DNA of 64,000 bases from Diphasiastrum complanatum. Taxonomy: Eukaryota; Streptophyta; Lycopodiopsida; Lycopodiales; Lycopodiaceae. The stretch is from the NCBI GenBank assembly GCA_029204225.1, contig CM055093.1, positions 267,001-331,000 on the forward strand, written 5' to 3'. Positions 35,401 through 41,010 of this stretch are shown in pieces; within the stretch, counting starts at the first letter, position 1, and the number at the start of each line of letters is the position of its first letter. A program made the position numbers and the translations under genes. A model generated the notes under the pieces. The model saw only the letters and a program-made list of their open reading frames with translations, was not told the origin of the DNA and made no database searches.

Positions 35401-37895
35401 CACATATACCAAAGGACTTGCGGAAGAAACTTGATGCAAAATCCGTAAAGTGTGTCTTTCTTGGGTATAGTGAAGGTGAGAAAGCTTATGTGCTATATGA
35501 TCTCGAAAACAGGAGGAAGATCCTAAGTCGAGATGTCATCTTTGATGAAGAGCATGCACCCAAGATACAGGAGCAGGAGAAGGAAGGAATTACTGAGTTC
35601 ATACCCTTGATTGATTCCACGGATGAGGATCCTAGTCAAGGGTCCTGTAAGCCTCAAGTGCAGGAGCAACAACTAGAAATCGAACCTACTAGTTCGAGAC
35701 CTCTTTTTGGCCAAGTACCAGAAGCAGAAGTTGGGGACAAACGGAAGACTAAAACAGTACCATGGGATACGTGGTCACCATCCACATCACCTACTGCTAG
35801 GAAGAAGCTACCTAGGTGGTATTGGGAAACAATCAAAGAAGGTCAAATCATGGAAGAAGGAGAGAGCAGTGAACAGGGTGTCAGAAGATCTCTTAGGTCT
35901 CATGAGAGACAAGAGACTAACTTTGCTCTTATGTCCACTATTCTGAATGCAGATGAGCCAGAATTCTTTCACGAAGCCGTGAGAGAAAAGGTATGGCAAC
36001 ATGCCATGCAGGAGGAATACGACTCCATTGTCAAGAATGACACATGGGAGCTCACTACATTGCCAGAAGGGAAGCAACCAATAGGTTGCAAGTGGGTCTA
36101 TAAGACCAAGTTTCATGCCAATGGAACAGTGGACAAGTACAAGGCAAGGTTGGTGGCGAAAGGCTATGCTCAGCAAGAGGGGCTAGACTATGATGAGACA
36201 TTCGCACCTGTTGCTAAAATGACATCTATCAGGACCGTTTTGGCTATAGCCTCATATTTTGATTGGGATGTCCATCAAATGGATGTCAAGAGTGCCTTTC
36301 TTAATGGGCACCTACAGGAGGAGGTTTACATGGAACAACCGCAGGGATTTGAAATAACAGGCAAAGAGAATCTGGTTTGCAGGCTTAGGAAAGCCTTGTA
36401 TGGGCTCAAACAGGCGCCAAGGGCTTGGTATAGCCGAATTGATGAGTACTTTGCAAGGCAAGGGTTTGAGAAGAGTAAGTCTGATTGCAATCTTTATGTC
36501 TTCAGGGAAGGAGAAGACTTTGTGGTTGTTGTGCTCTATGTGGATGATCTACTCATCACGGGAAGCAATAAGAAGCTTATTGCTTGTGTTAAGAAGAATC
36601 TTTCTAATGAGTTTGAAATGAAAGATTTGGGTTTGCTACACTATTGCCTAGGAGTTGAAGTTTGGAAAGGAAAGCGTTGTCTTTTTATCTCACAGGCAAA
36701 GTATGCACAGAAATTATTGAAGAAGTTTAACATGCAAGAAAGCAAACCAATCAGCACACCCATGGATGCAAGCAACAAGCCATCAAAAGATGATGGTCCA
36801 GCATTTGCAGATGAGACGCTCTATCGTCAGTTAGTGGGCAGCCTGATTTACCTTACTACCACCAGGCCAGATATTGCTTATGCGGTTGGAATCGCAAGTC
36901 AATACATGTGTAAGCCTACCGAAGCACATTGGAAGGCAGCCAAGCGGATCCTACGATATGTGAGAGGGACAGTGACTGATGGGATTGGATACACGGATGA
37001 CGGGAACCTTCAGCTGGTAGGCTATTCAGATTCTGATTGGGCAGGTGATAGAGACGATCGGAGATCGACGACAGGCTATTGCTTCAGCCTAGGTTCAGGG
37101 GCTATATCGTGGTGCAGTAAGAAGCAGCCTACTATTGCTCTATCGTCTACCGAAGCTGAGTACAGGGCGACTACGAGGTCCGCCTGTGAAGCCATTTGGT
37201 TACGCCGTCTACTTGAGGACATGCAGATTGCTCAAGTAAGACCTACATTGTTACATTGTGATAACCAAAGCTGCATTCAGCTTGCAAGGAATCCAGTCTA
37301 TCATGCACGGACAAAACATATAGAGGTGGACCAGCATTTTATACGAGAGAAAGTGCACAGTGGGGAGATCGAGCTAGTTTATTGCGACACCAACGACCAG
37401 ACAGCTGATATTTTTACTAAACCACTTAGTAAAGATAAGTTTGAAAAGTTCAGAACTTTGTTGGGTGTCAGTTTGAATAAAATTGCCATTAAGGGGGGGT
37501 GTTGAAGAGTAATGCCTATTTTACCCCTTTTGGCTAAGCATTAGTTAAGTTGTACATAACTCATGGGGCATGTTTTAATTAAATGCATGACCCCCCCTTT
37601 TTGTTAAGTTATGTAAATTAGTGCAAGTGGCCCACTTGGCCAAGTAGCTCACTCCCATGGTTGACACCTAGACTTTCCATGCATGTAAAGGAGGTGCTTG
37701 CCTCACAAGGGATTTGGAGGACCCACGCCCTCCTCTCTCTCTCTAGCAATTCATTTCTTCTTGAGACTTTTGAGTTTGTGAGATGCTCATGCAATTCTCC
37801 TTGTGTGTGATATTTCCATAGCCAAGTTTTCTCAAGCTTTCATAGTTGATCTAGCATCTGAGTTAAGATACTCCATAGCTAGGTCTTGTAATTCT

Positions 37896-37975
<80 letters not shown>

Positions 37976-38249
37976 ACCCCTTCAGCCTCGTATGCAGCAG
38001 AGGTATGGTGTACAGGACTCTCCACTTCACATTGGGCCAGCATTTCACGCTCTTCCACTGGTGGTCAGGTCAAGACGAGTATCTAGGCCTCAAGATGTAG
38101 GTAGGCGAGCAGTTTGTAGTATATAGTTACGTTGTTCTTTTTTATGCATACTTTTTGGACACGTTTATATACGCTCCCACGGTCACCATATACTTGACAT
38201 GTAATTTTATTTGTCTTATATGCCTTTTCGCATGGAAAAGACATTAATA

Positions 38250-38309
<60 letters not shown>

Positions 38310-39768
38310 CAAGTTCTCCAATTTGTTCGATTACAAGGGGTAGATGGAACAATTTGGACAAAATTCTGAAGGATATCTTACATCATACTACAAATGGAGT
38401 CATATAAGAAAAGATCATCTTTCAAATGCATTAAAAAGAATTCAAAATGATGTCAAACAATTGTGAGACATGACCATTGAAACCCAGAGGAATAGGTTCA
38501 AAGCTTCAAAATGGAGATTGGAGATCATTATTCCCCCCTACATCAAAAACCCATAATTTTAAATATAGTAAACCTTTTTCCTACAAATTTTAAGTGGTTG
38601 CACCACAACCCAAGGACTTGGCCATTACCAACCATAAGCCTTTAGAAGACCAGAATGACATTGACATATTTTCAAGAAGACCACATAAGGAGCGATACAA
38701 GTGCCAAATTTCTAAACCACTGAATCCAAACAAGCAAGTTACATCAGCTAGCCAACCACCAGCATCGCTTCGCAAGCTGCAAAATGCCAACTGCTCTTTT
38801 TTCTGATTACTTTTGCGATCACCTCCAATAGTAGAATTTACCTCTGCATGACACAGGATAAAATCTTCTGCCAAACCTTTCATCTAAACAACCAATGACA
38901 GAATGACAACTAAGCACTATGTGTCATTGGATGTCCACAGGAAGGTTTTTGGCATGAAGGATTTCGGCAGAAAGTTGGACTTTTTGGAGACTTCTACGAA
39001 CAAAAAGTAGCATTTACCGGGAAAAGACTCACATTTGACTTTAGGCAGGGGAAGGCTCAACGAACCTCTTGTGGTGGGGGCCTTGCCCTGGGGCTACCTT
39101 CCTCGGTCGGGCAAAAGCCCTGGAGCCTGGGTCTATCCCCCCACAAAAATGTCAAACGTTTCTTGTCATTAAAAAAACAGCCTCGGACTACTCGTTCCAT
39201 AGAACAGGAAAAGCGTTCTAACCCAATGGTCATGAGATCATAAATACAAAAGGAAAGCATGCCGATTTACAAGTTAAAATTTCGTAATATCTGTATGATA
39301 CATCAAACGAAGAGAAGCTACAGACATTCGTAACTATTTCTACGACGCATAATGGCTTCACGGAGTTGACAAAGGGCCTGTCATAATATGACTAGGTATT
39401 TCTGCGACATTGTCTCTTCCTAAACAGGTTGCTTCTCCAAGGAAAGAATCTAATACTGCACACTTCAAGGAAGATCCAAATCCATAATATTTCCTGACAA
39501 CAGGTACATTTTAGGGATTACATCTGCAAGCAATAAAGATCAAACAGTACTAAGCTATATCCCTGACTGCAGCATATGTTTTGGTGAGATGACAAACCCA
39601 TTGATAGGATTCAGTGTTGAACTCGTAGAGGGAGACATGTCCAGCCGTGGTCAGAATATCCACAACATCACGATCCATTCGCTGCAGCACCCTCATATTG
39701 AGTTCCTTGGTGCTCTGTCGATTGAATTGCGGCATCGGCTTCACATTATGCTCCATCCTCTTCACCAT
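13991..39768 (-). CDS. DCP1: mRNA-decapping enzyme subunit DCP1 (split gene)
   Basis: DCP1 is the EVH1-domain activator of the DCP2 decapping enzyme and acts in cytoplasmic 5'-to-3' mRNA decay (P-bodies). Exons recognised on the minus strand are 39598-39768, 22656-22696, 22492-22540, 21546-21688 and 13991-14393. The first four join in frame through GT-AG splice sites and encode a near-complete EVH1 domain, including SRKDVEGSLFVVK, RTQPRFQFIVMNR, LLGDFEYE, PYLLYRN and EVNGIWFY. The late exon carries the plant DCP1 signature LLQPFPPP...SLTP and TREGIRDALFCLLQ. The low-complexity middle is only partly located (candidates at 20403-20464 and 15522-15569), and the final C-terminal exon is not found. 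The gene spans at least 25.8 kb because intron 1 is filled with transposable elements. It appears intact in the EVH1 part; function of the whole is inferred. Confidence 0.9.
14394..15521. other. DCP1 intron with GC-rich hairpins and microsatellite
   Basis: Intronic relative to DCP1. At 14619-14652, CAGCGCTCACGC and its perfect complement GCGTGAGCGCTG flank a 10-base loop. At 14736-14761, TTTGCCCGCCCA and TGGGCGGGCAAA flank a 2-base loop. Both sit in a 170-bp GC-rich island that contrasts sharply with its AT-rich surroundings, suggesting a small inserted element. A compound microsatellite lies at 15133-15241. Confidence 0.7.
15133..15241. repeat. Compound (TTTG)n(TG)n(AG)n microsatellite
   Basis: About five GTTT units run into about 22 TG units and then about 20 AG units without interruption. 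Open frames through it encode only CV and RE repeats and are artefacts of the array. Confidence 0.97.
15522..15569 (-). CDS. Candidate DCP1 middle exon
   Basis: Minus-strand sequence has an excellent acceptor (TTACTAAC branch-like motif, then TCTTTTTCAG) and a GTATGA donor. They bound exactly 16 codons, VESSTGLSPLNRSRYT, phase 0 at both ends. The peptide would suit the Ser/Pro-rich linker of DCP1, but that linker is poorly conserved, so similarity cannot confirm it. Low confidence; transcript data would decide. Confidence 0.3.
15570..20402. other. DCP1 intronic sequence, no element recognised
   Basis: A 4.8-kb AT-rich stretch without retroelement motifs, LTRs or convincing exons. It includes a run of about twelve C at 17681-17692 and scattered short open frames on both strands. 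It is the longest stretch of the window without a recognisable transposable element, and missing DCP1 linker exons could be hidden in it. Confidence 0.5.
20403..20464 (-). CDS. Candidate DCP1 linker exon (SEFELLEE motif)
   Basis: After an AATAAG acceptor the minus strand encodes NTTHVESEFELLEEVPEKKH before a stop. SEFE-x-LE resembles the acidic motif that follows the EVH1 domain in plant DCP1 (SEFEELE). A possible donor GTGCCA lies within the segment after LLEE. The reading phase implies that a further small exon between 20464 and 21546 has been missed. Suggestive only. Confidence 0.4.
20465..21545. other. DCP1 intronic sequence
   Basis: AT-rich intron following exon 4. A short exon completing the end of the EVH1 helix is expected in or near here, but none was identified by eye. 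Confidence 0.4.
21546..21688 (-). CDS. DCP1: DCP1 exon 4 (EVH1 domain, C-terminal half)
   Basis: 143 nt of 47 codons plus two bases. They encode NLVEDLLGDFEYE, then VPYLLYRNAAQEVNGIWFYK and PGECEELAKLFS. These are the conserved EVH1 strands and C-terminal helix of DCP1, including the GIWFY block that forms part of the proline-ligand pocket. The acceptor is taken as CAGAG|AAC, which keeps phase with exon 3. The alternative two bases upstream would need a weaker exon 3 donor. The donor is AAG|GTCCTG, a weak but GT-type site. The preceding intron is 803 bp. Confidence 0.9.
21689..22491. other. DCP1 intron 3
   Basis: An 803-bp AT-rich intron bounded by GTAATT (donor, after exon 3) and CAGAG (acceptor, before exon 4). 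Nothing else was recognised in it. Confidence 0.8.
22492..22540 (-). CDS. DCP1: DCP1 exon 3 (EVH1 domain core)
   Basis: 49 nt. The first base completes an Arg codon from exon 2, followed by RTQPRFQFIVMNRRSQ. R-x-QPRFQFIVMNR is the most conserved stretch of DCP1 EVH1 domains. Acceptor TATGCAG and donor CAG|GTAATT are canonical. Intron 2 is 115 bp (22541-22655). Exons 2 and 3 together are 90 nt, so the pair preserves frame. Confidence 0.95.
22656..22696 (-). CDS. DCP1: DCP1 exon 2 (EVH1 domain)
   Basis: 41 nt encoding SRKDVEGSLFVVK plus two bases of the next Arg codon. The W-SRKDVEGSLFVVKR signature is completed by the Trp ending exon 1. Acceptor TTTTGCAG and donor AAG|GTATGT are canonical. 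A hAT transposon begins only 62 bp upstream in the gene sense (22759), so the branch point and polypyrimidine region of intron 1 lie in the short native stretch between them. Confidence 0.95.
22766..22830. repeat. hAT left subterminal palindromes
   Basis: CCCCACGGCA-CAGG-TGCCGTGGGG (22766-22789) is followed by GTGCCGTACCACGGCA and its perfect complement around a 4-base CGTG loop (22795-22830). The same TGCCGT-ACCACGGCA unit recurs at the right end, as expected of repeated transposase-binding sites near hAT termini. Confidence 0.85.
23277..24951 (+). pseudogene. hAT-family transposase, broken
   Basis: The ATG at 23277 opens a frame with a BED-type zinc finger start (CEWTCRHW). After a frameshift near 23370 this continues as TRLKGHILGTVRADSKRFGA. 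A Pro/Ser-rich linker (23580-23930) follows. Next comes the hAT catalytic-region motif FWREVESISTVLRPF...LRLVDREGSTMGLIYEFMD (about 23958-24080), then WLSYITEVASPGIDRW (24350-24400). The C-terminal dimerisation signature comes last: VTWWNMFGDTCPSLQK near 24600 and CSSSVCERNKSTWALIHTRR near 24790-24850, ending PLDL-stop at 24951. Frames change several times, partly at probable introns and partly through decay. No DUF659 region is visible between the zinc finger and the catalytic part. Confidence 0.85.
24956..26078 (+). pseudogene. Captured retroelement PBS, leader and gag-like ORF inside the hAT
   Basis: Five bases after the transposase stop, TGGTATCAGAGCC (24956-24968) is a perfect plant retroelement primer-binding site. 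It is followed by ~870 bp of leader and then an ATG frame at 25839-26078 (80 codons). That frame has a coiled-coil-like segment, ALMLAINSLQQQIVDMQAKH, of the kind found at gag N-termini. No LTR, protease or RT is present. The arrangement implies that an internal retroelement fragment was captured before the hAT inserted here, since the hAT ends and TSD enclose it. Confidence 0.6.
26571..27429. other. Intron 1 sequence, nothing recognised
   Basis: AT-rich sequence between the hAT element and the LINE fragment. No coding motif or repeat boundary was found. Confidence 0.45.
27430..27937 (-). pseudogene. LINE reverse transcriptase fragment
   Basis: The minus strand encodes CFRGDSLSPTLFGLYIDELE (the G-D-x-LSP-x-LF motif of non-LTR RTs), then the catalytic box ILLYVDDVALLS. 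After an in-frame stop comes VNISKTKVMVFNTSRSF and a thumb region with SYTYRGVLFSGPVFS. This order is characteristic of LINE ORF2, not of LTR elements. In-frame stops and missing endonuclease and C-terminus make it a relic. Its 5' side abuts a truncated copia LTR at 27938. Confidence 0.85.
28212..30303 (-). pseudogene. Copia integrase end, RT and RNase H, broken
   Basis: In minus-strand order: the integrase C-terminus (YDLENRKKILSRDNIFDEEH, 30165 downwards); the RT start (GCKWVYKTKFHANGTVDKCK, 29632 downwards) with LDYDETFAPVAKMT and FLNGQLQEEV; and the catalytic box, mutated to LYVEDLLITG (Asp to Glu) near 29110. RNase H follows, with SPSDFDWAG-like and ALSSTEAKY motifs (29037-28297) and ending CDNQSC...RTKHIEVDQ. 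Several frameshifts and the altered catalytic box rule out activity. Confidence 0.9.
30459..30858 (-). repeat. 5' LTR of the gag/integrase-deleted copia
   Basis: 400 bp, TGATGAATTGC...CTCTTCAACA on the plus strand. It is the reverse complement of the 399-bp LTRs of the intact element but visibly divergent (many substitutions), so it represents an older member of the same family. Confidence 0.9.
31186..31234. repeat. (CT)n microsatellite after a 3' module
   Basis: A CT array directly follows GGCATGGAAAAGACATTAAT and GGAGCT, the same 3' module found before the other CT arrays in this intron, consistent with an element tail. Confidence 0.9.
31245..31475 (+). repeat. CCAGCGAT minisatellite-like cluster
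   Basis: Six copies of CCAGCGAT (several as GCTCCAGCGATGG or CTCCAGCGATCC) and two of GAGCGGAAGTCTGAA or a close variant are irregularly spaced within 230 bp just upstream of the ORF1-like frame. Confidence 0.75.
31481..32180 (+). pseudogene. LINE ORF1-like protein, frameshifted
   Basis: The first frame (31481-31717) encodes an N-terminal coiled coil, LSSLEAMIQAVQSHLQKLDS followed by IDDLKKEVAAIK, ending in a stop after SSHA. In the next frame (to 32180) the protein continues with LNVRVRGI, then AKTFLEESLQ, DPGTLVIRFASATSRHEVLR, GTTIYLDEDLT and GKRLIYRDGIIRFVDIKP. VRG-I...FLE...VIRFAS...R-x-VLR-x-R...LDEDLT is the pattern of the RNA-binding part of ORF1 proteins in L1-clade LINEs. A single frame change near 31700 breaks it. 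ORF1 proteins bind element RNA as trimers; no RT partner lies beside it. Confidence 0.7.
32386..32484. repeat. (CTTT)n(CT)n tail, left part
   Basis: About seven CTTT units pass into about 38 CT units. The run is interrupted by the copia insertion and resumes at 37899, so the original array was about 150 bp of CT. Confidence 0.95.
32485..32883 (+). repeat. 5' LTR of the young copia
   Basis: 399 bp starting TGTTGAAGAGTAATGCC and ending TTGTAATTCTTCA. Identical to the 3' LTR, including a run of seven C followed by five T. Confidence 0.96.
32884..32896 (+). other. Primer-binding site
   Basis: CGGTATCAGAGCA immediately follows the 5' LTR and differs from the initiator Met-tRNA complement TGGTATCAGAGCA only at the first base. 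The older relative at 27938-30858 keeps the T. Confidence 0.85.
33353..34957 (+). CDS. Copia gag-protease-integrase (5' part of polyprotein)
   Basis: 534 codons from ATG. Gag starts with SSKLDGTNYRVWKFKIANIL (residues ~12-31). A Lys-rich segment and a CCHC zinc knuckle CNYCGKYGHFAFEC follow (residues ~259-272). The protease active site is WYIDSGASQHM (~312). The pre-integrase zinc-binding region has LWHERYGHLSYKSL and CEACALGKQQRK, and the integrase core begins HSDLCGPM. The frame then leaves the expected sequence at a run of seven G (34921-34927) and stops at 34957, while the expected continuation is in the next frame. The leader between PBS and ATG is about 456 bp. Gag packages element RNA, protease matures the polyprotein and integrase inserts the cDNA. 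Confidence 0.95.
   Translation: MASLGESLLGESSKLDGTNYRVWKFKIANILMDKNCWEVMTGTEPVPTSDLELKDYMNRRHKAHRIINLSVKDNIIPHICNARDAADAWTILKSMFETVDSAKLVYLQNRLHTLKMEAGATIGDHITKVKDLLDQLASVGEKVSDRSIVPIVLNSLSFNYQDYVMSLSAREKLPTFGELCGLLLQEEMRRKNLSEREDNPELAFASKKKQNFQKKGKGKKKNSKQSLEQQVSKLQVGEESSTNSSSTPKKKGNCNYCGKYGHFAFECRKKQSDQKKGKNQQSHFVDKVAEEEQSGVLELFTAALSSESTFGGWYIDSGASQHMTPHRDWFSTYEETEDSQHVCLGDNSTRMVRGKGTVAIQLSSGEVKEIKSVLHVPGLAKNLLSVGAITKQNMVVEFNDSKCLVKDKEKNFKVVAKGMQEGGLYKLFTTIPSQEALSARDTNRDKLWHERYGHLSYKSLQVLNRHKMVVDLPSIKSSSDTCEACALGKQQRKKFPKEKATRAKGILELVHSDLCGPMQVKSAGGDILSHDLRR
34872..37505 (+). CDS. Copia integrase-RT-RNase H (3' part of polyprotein)
   Basis: Genuine homology starts just after the G run, at about 34928, with YYLMTFVDDFSRKVWVYF; the upstream residues of this frame are out of phase. 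The integrase core continues with TPQQNGVAERKNRSIVECAR and the SPTKAVEG...SLRVFGCTAYAH region. RT begins at KQPIGCKWVYKTKFHANGT, with LDYDETFAPVAKMTSIRTVL and the catalytic box VVLYVDDLLITGS intact. RNase H contains SDSDWAGDRDDRRSTTGYC, ALSSTEAEY, CDNQSC and DIFTKPLSKDKF. The stop at 37503-37505 lies inside the 3' LTR, next to the polypurine tract. All catalytic motifs are intact, so only the single frame change stands between this copy and a full polyprotein. Confidence 0.95.
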   Translation: MNLCIQIYVVPCRSNQQGGTYYLMTFVDDFSRKVWVYFLKLKSEAFKYFKQWKAMVENHTGKRLKTLRSNKGGGYISDEFKDLCKACGIKRQFTAPHTPQQNGVAERKNRSIVECARSMLKAKGLPNSFWAEAVATAVFLLNRSPTKAVEGITPEEAYSGKKPKVGSLRVFGCTAYAHIPKDLRKKLDAKSVKCVFLGYSEGEKAYVLYDLENRRKILSRDVIFDEEHAPKIQEQEKEGITEFIPLIDSTDEDPSQGSCKPQVQEQQLEIEPTSSRPLFGQVPEAEVGDKRKTKTVPWDTWSPSTSPTARKKLPRWYWETIKEGQIMEEGESSEQGVRRSLRSHERQETNFALMSTILNADEPEFFHEAVREKVWQHAMQEEYDSIVKNDTWELTTLPEGKQPIGCKWVYKTKFHANGTVDKYKARLVAKGYAQQEGLDYDETFAPVAKMTSIRTVLAIASYFDWDVHQMDVKSAFLNGHLQEEVYMEQPQGFEITGKENLVCRLRKALYGLKQAPRAWYSRIDEYFARQGFEKSKSDCNLYVFREGEDFVVVVLYVDDLLITGSNKKLIACVKKNLSNEFEMKDLGLLHYCLGVEVWKGKRCLFISQAKYAQKLLKKFNMQESKPISTPMDASNKPSKDDGPAFADETLYRQLVGSLIYLTTTRPDIAYAVGIASQYMCKPTEAHWKAAKRILRYVRGTVTDGIGYTDDGNLQLVGYSDSDWAGDRDDRRSTTGYCFSLGSGAISWCSKKQPTIALSSTEAEYRATTRSACEAIWLRRLLEDMQIAQVRPTLLHCDNQSCIQLARNPVYHARTKHIEVDQHFIREKVHSGEIELVYCDTNDQTADIFTKPLSKDKFEKFRTLLGVSLNKIAIKGGC
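37491..37499 (+). other. Polypurine tract
   Basis: AAGGGGGGG directly abuts the 3' LTR, where plus-strand DNA synthesis is primed. It overlaps the last codons of the polyprotein. Confidence 0.9.
37500..37898 (+). repeat. 3' LTR of the young copia
   Basis: 399 bp, identical to the 5' LTR. It is followed at once by TCTCT and the resumed CT array. Confidence 0.96.
37899..38307 (+). repeat. Resumed CT tail and second LINE-like 3' module
   Basis: The CT array interrupted by the copia resumes at 37899-37972. It is followed by ~235 bp of unassigned sequence and then another copy of the 3' module (CTTATATGCCTTTTCGCATG...GACATTAATAAAGCT, 38215-38253), which runs into a second CT array (38254-38307). 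Two element tails are thus arranged in tandem. Confidence 0.75.
38308..39597. other. Intron 1 proximal part, no element assigned
   Basis: Mostly AT-rich. A plus-strand open stretch at 38594-38806 contains no family motif. A GC-rich patch at 39050-39140 (GGGGGCCTTGCCCTGGGG) resembles in composition the palindromic island upstream of the DCP1 start at 39907-40085. The right edge is the GT donor of exon 1 at 39596-39597. Confidence 0.45.
39598..39768 (-). CDS. DCP1: DCP1 exon 1 with start codon
   Basis: 57 codons from ATG (39768) to the Trp codon at 39598-39600, followed by GTTTGT. The peptide runs MVKRMEHNVKPMPQFNRQST, then LNMRVLQRMDRDVVDILTTA and GHVSLYEFNTESYQW. LN-x-x-VLQR-x-D...ILTTA-HV-x-LYEFN...W is the start of the DCP1 EVH1 domain, and the Trp joins SRKDVEGS in exon 2. 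The chosen ATG has a purine context (GCGATGG); an in-frame ATG eleven codons later (MPQF) is an alternative. The 5' leader just upstream is GAG/GCA-rich. Confidence 0.93.
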
Positions 39769-39906
39769 CGCAAGCCCCTTCTTCTTCCTCCTCCTCCTCC
39801 TGCTGCTGCTCCTGGCGATGGATCCGATCCAGCAGCTCCACAAAAACCTAATATGCTCCCAACATATGGCAGCAAGAGAAAGAAACTTCCCGTTTTTATT
39901 AACAAG

Positions 39907-40085
39907 AGATGCGAATCGTTGCACCCTTCCTTGGCAGCAAGAGAAAAGGTCTTTGCCAAGGAAGGGTGCAACGCATCGGGGGAAGGCCCTGCCCCGAGGG
40001 CCTTCCGTGCTGGGACGGCCCTTGCCCGAGGGCAGGGCCCGACCTGCACGGAAGGCCCGAGGGGCTTAGGCCTTCCCCTGCGTAA
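39907..40085. repeat. GC-rich palindromic island upstream of DCP1
   Basis: GTTGCACCCTTCCTTGGCA (39918-39936) is perfectly inverted at 39954-39972 around a 17-base loop. GGGCCTTCCGTGC (39998-40010) is perfectly inverted at 40046-40058, with a further GGCCCTTGCCC/GGGCAGGGCC inner pairing. The island starts about 140 bp upstream of the DCP1 start codon, so it lies in the 5' UTR or promoter. It may be a small GC-rich insertion element; its origin is unknown. Confidence 0.85.
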
Positions 40086-40654
40086 TGACAAGTCTGAAAT
40101 TTTTTTCTTTCATAGATTTTTGACAAAATTGCTGATGATGTAATTCGGGGATGAGAATTCTGGAGTAGTTTATGGACAGAATCGTTGATGCTTTCACATG
40201 CAAGCGAATTCCACCTCTGGAGGTGCATCAAAAATACAAAGAAAATTTGAAGACTTGGCATCGAGCACTTGGGGCTTTGGCCCGGTGCATCCTGCAGCAC
40301 ACCTTTTTTTTTCTAAATTGGCTGCCCGGACGCCACGTGTTCGGGCAACCAAAATTTATCCCATAAGCGTTCTTGTGAGATTTCTCAGAGGGAATATATA
40401 GGCAATCTCTCCCAATGTTTTACATCTATGTGTCAGGGTGTGGCGGCGCCACTTGAGCCCCGACTCTCGGTCCCGCTTGCCCGAGACGGCCCAGTGCCAT
40501 GTTTGCAGCTGCCCGGCGCCTGGCCCACCTGCCCGATGCTAACAGGCGTCCTCCCTACAGTTGCTTGGCACCACCGGCGAAGGTGTTCGGGACTTGCGTT
40601 GCCCGGGGCCGGGACCAGGGCGTAGCGCCCATGTCCTTGTTGGTGCAATGAACT
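40086..40654. other. DCP1 upstream region, second GC-rich patch
   Basis: The likely promoter side of DCP1. A second GC-rich patch at 40436-40630 has CCCGG/CCGGG-rich, partly palindromic sequence (for example GCCCGG...CCGGGC) without a clear coding frame. No convincing TATA box was found for the minus strand. Confidence 0.4.
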
Positions 40655-41010
40655 AAAACTCATGCCTAATGGAGAGGAGATGAATTCTTAGCATCCTAAC
40701 TAACTCGCCATTCATTGGAGTACTATTAGGAATTCTAAAAAGTCAATTTAGTTTTACTTCTTGCACAACCATTATTTTTTCTTGTTTATTCTCATTCCTA
40801 TTCTTACCATGAAGGGAAACTCCTACCTAATGGAGAGGAGATAAACTTGTAGCATCCTAATAAACTCATCAATTATTGGAGTTTTGTTAGGGACCAACAA
40901 AAAATTTATCTTGCATGTCCTCAATGTGTGTGGCAAATTCAAGTGGGACCCATGACCTTTATGGAGAGGAAATGGAATCATAACCAAGTCATTACTTATT
41001 GGATGACCTT
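40655..41010 (+). repeat. Degenerate tandem repeat, ~150-bp spacing
   Basis: TAATGGAGAGGAGATxAA and GTAGCATCCTAAxxAACTC recur from 40665 and 40822, with a weaker third unit (TATGGAGAGGAAATGGAATC) near 40959. Each is followed by TTATTGGAG or TTATTGGATG. The unit has no coding content. Confidence 0.55.

Larger units (their letters stand above)
32485..37898 (+). mobile_element. Young full-length copia retrotransposon
   Basis: 5,414 bp. The two LTRs (32485-32883 and 37500-37898) are each 399 bp and identical by base-by-base reading, with TG...CA ends and TCTCT on both sides. The TSD call is weakened because the target is a CT array. The internal order is PBS, ~460-bp leader, gag, protease, integrase, RT, RNase H, polypurine tract, the standard copia order. 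The coding region is intact except for one frame change in a run of seven G. Identical LTRs mean very recent insertion or recent gene conversion. It lies antisense to DCP1 inside intron 1. Confidence 0.96.
22697..39597. other. DCP1 intron 1 (16.9 kb, transposon-filled)
   Basis: Bounded by GTTTGT after the Trp codon of exon 1 and TTTTGCAG before exon 2. It contains a hAT element, a LINE RT fragment, a deleted copia, an ORF1-only LINE-like element, an intact-LTR copia and several CT arrays; all are listed separately. The copia with identical LTRs lies antisense to DCP1, while the deleted copia is in the sense orientation. Its LTR promoter and polyadenylation signals could affect DCP1 transcripts (inference). 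Confidence 0.88.

Noticed and set aside
39589..40143. Plus-strand proline-rich open frame overlapping DCP1 exon 1
   Set aside because: It is the antisense reading of the DCP1 exon, its GAG-rich leader and the palindromic island; the minus strand carries the recognisable protein.
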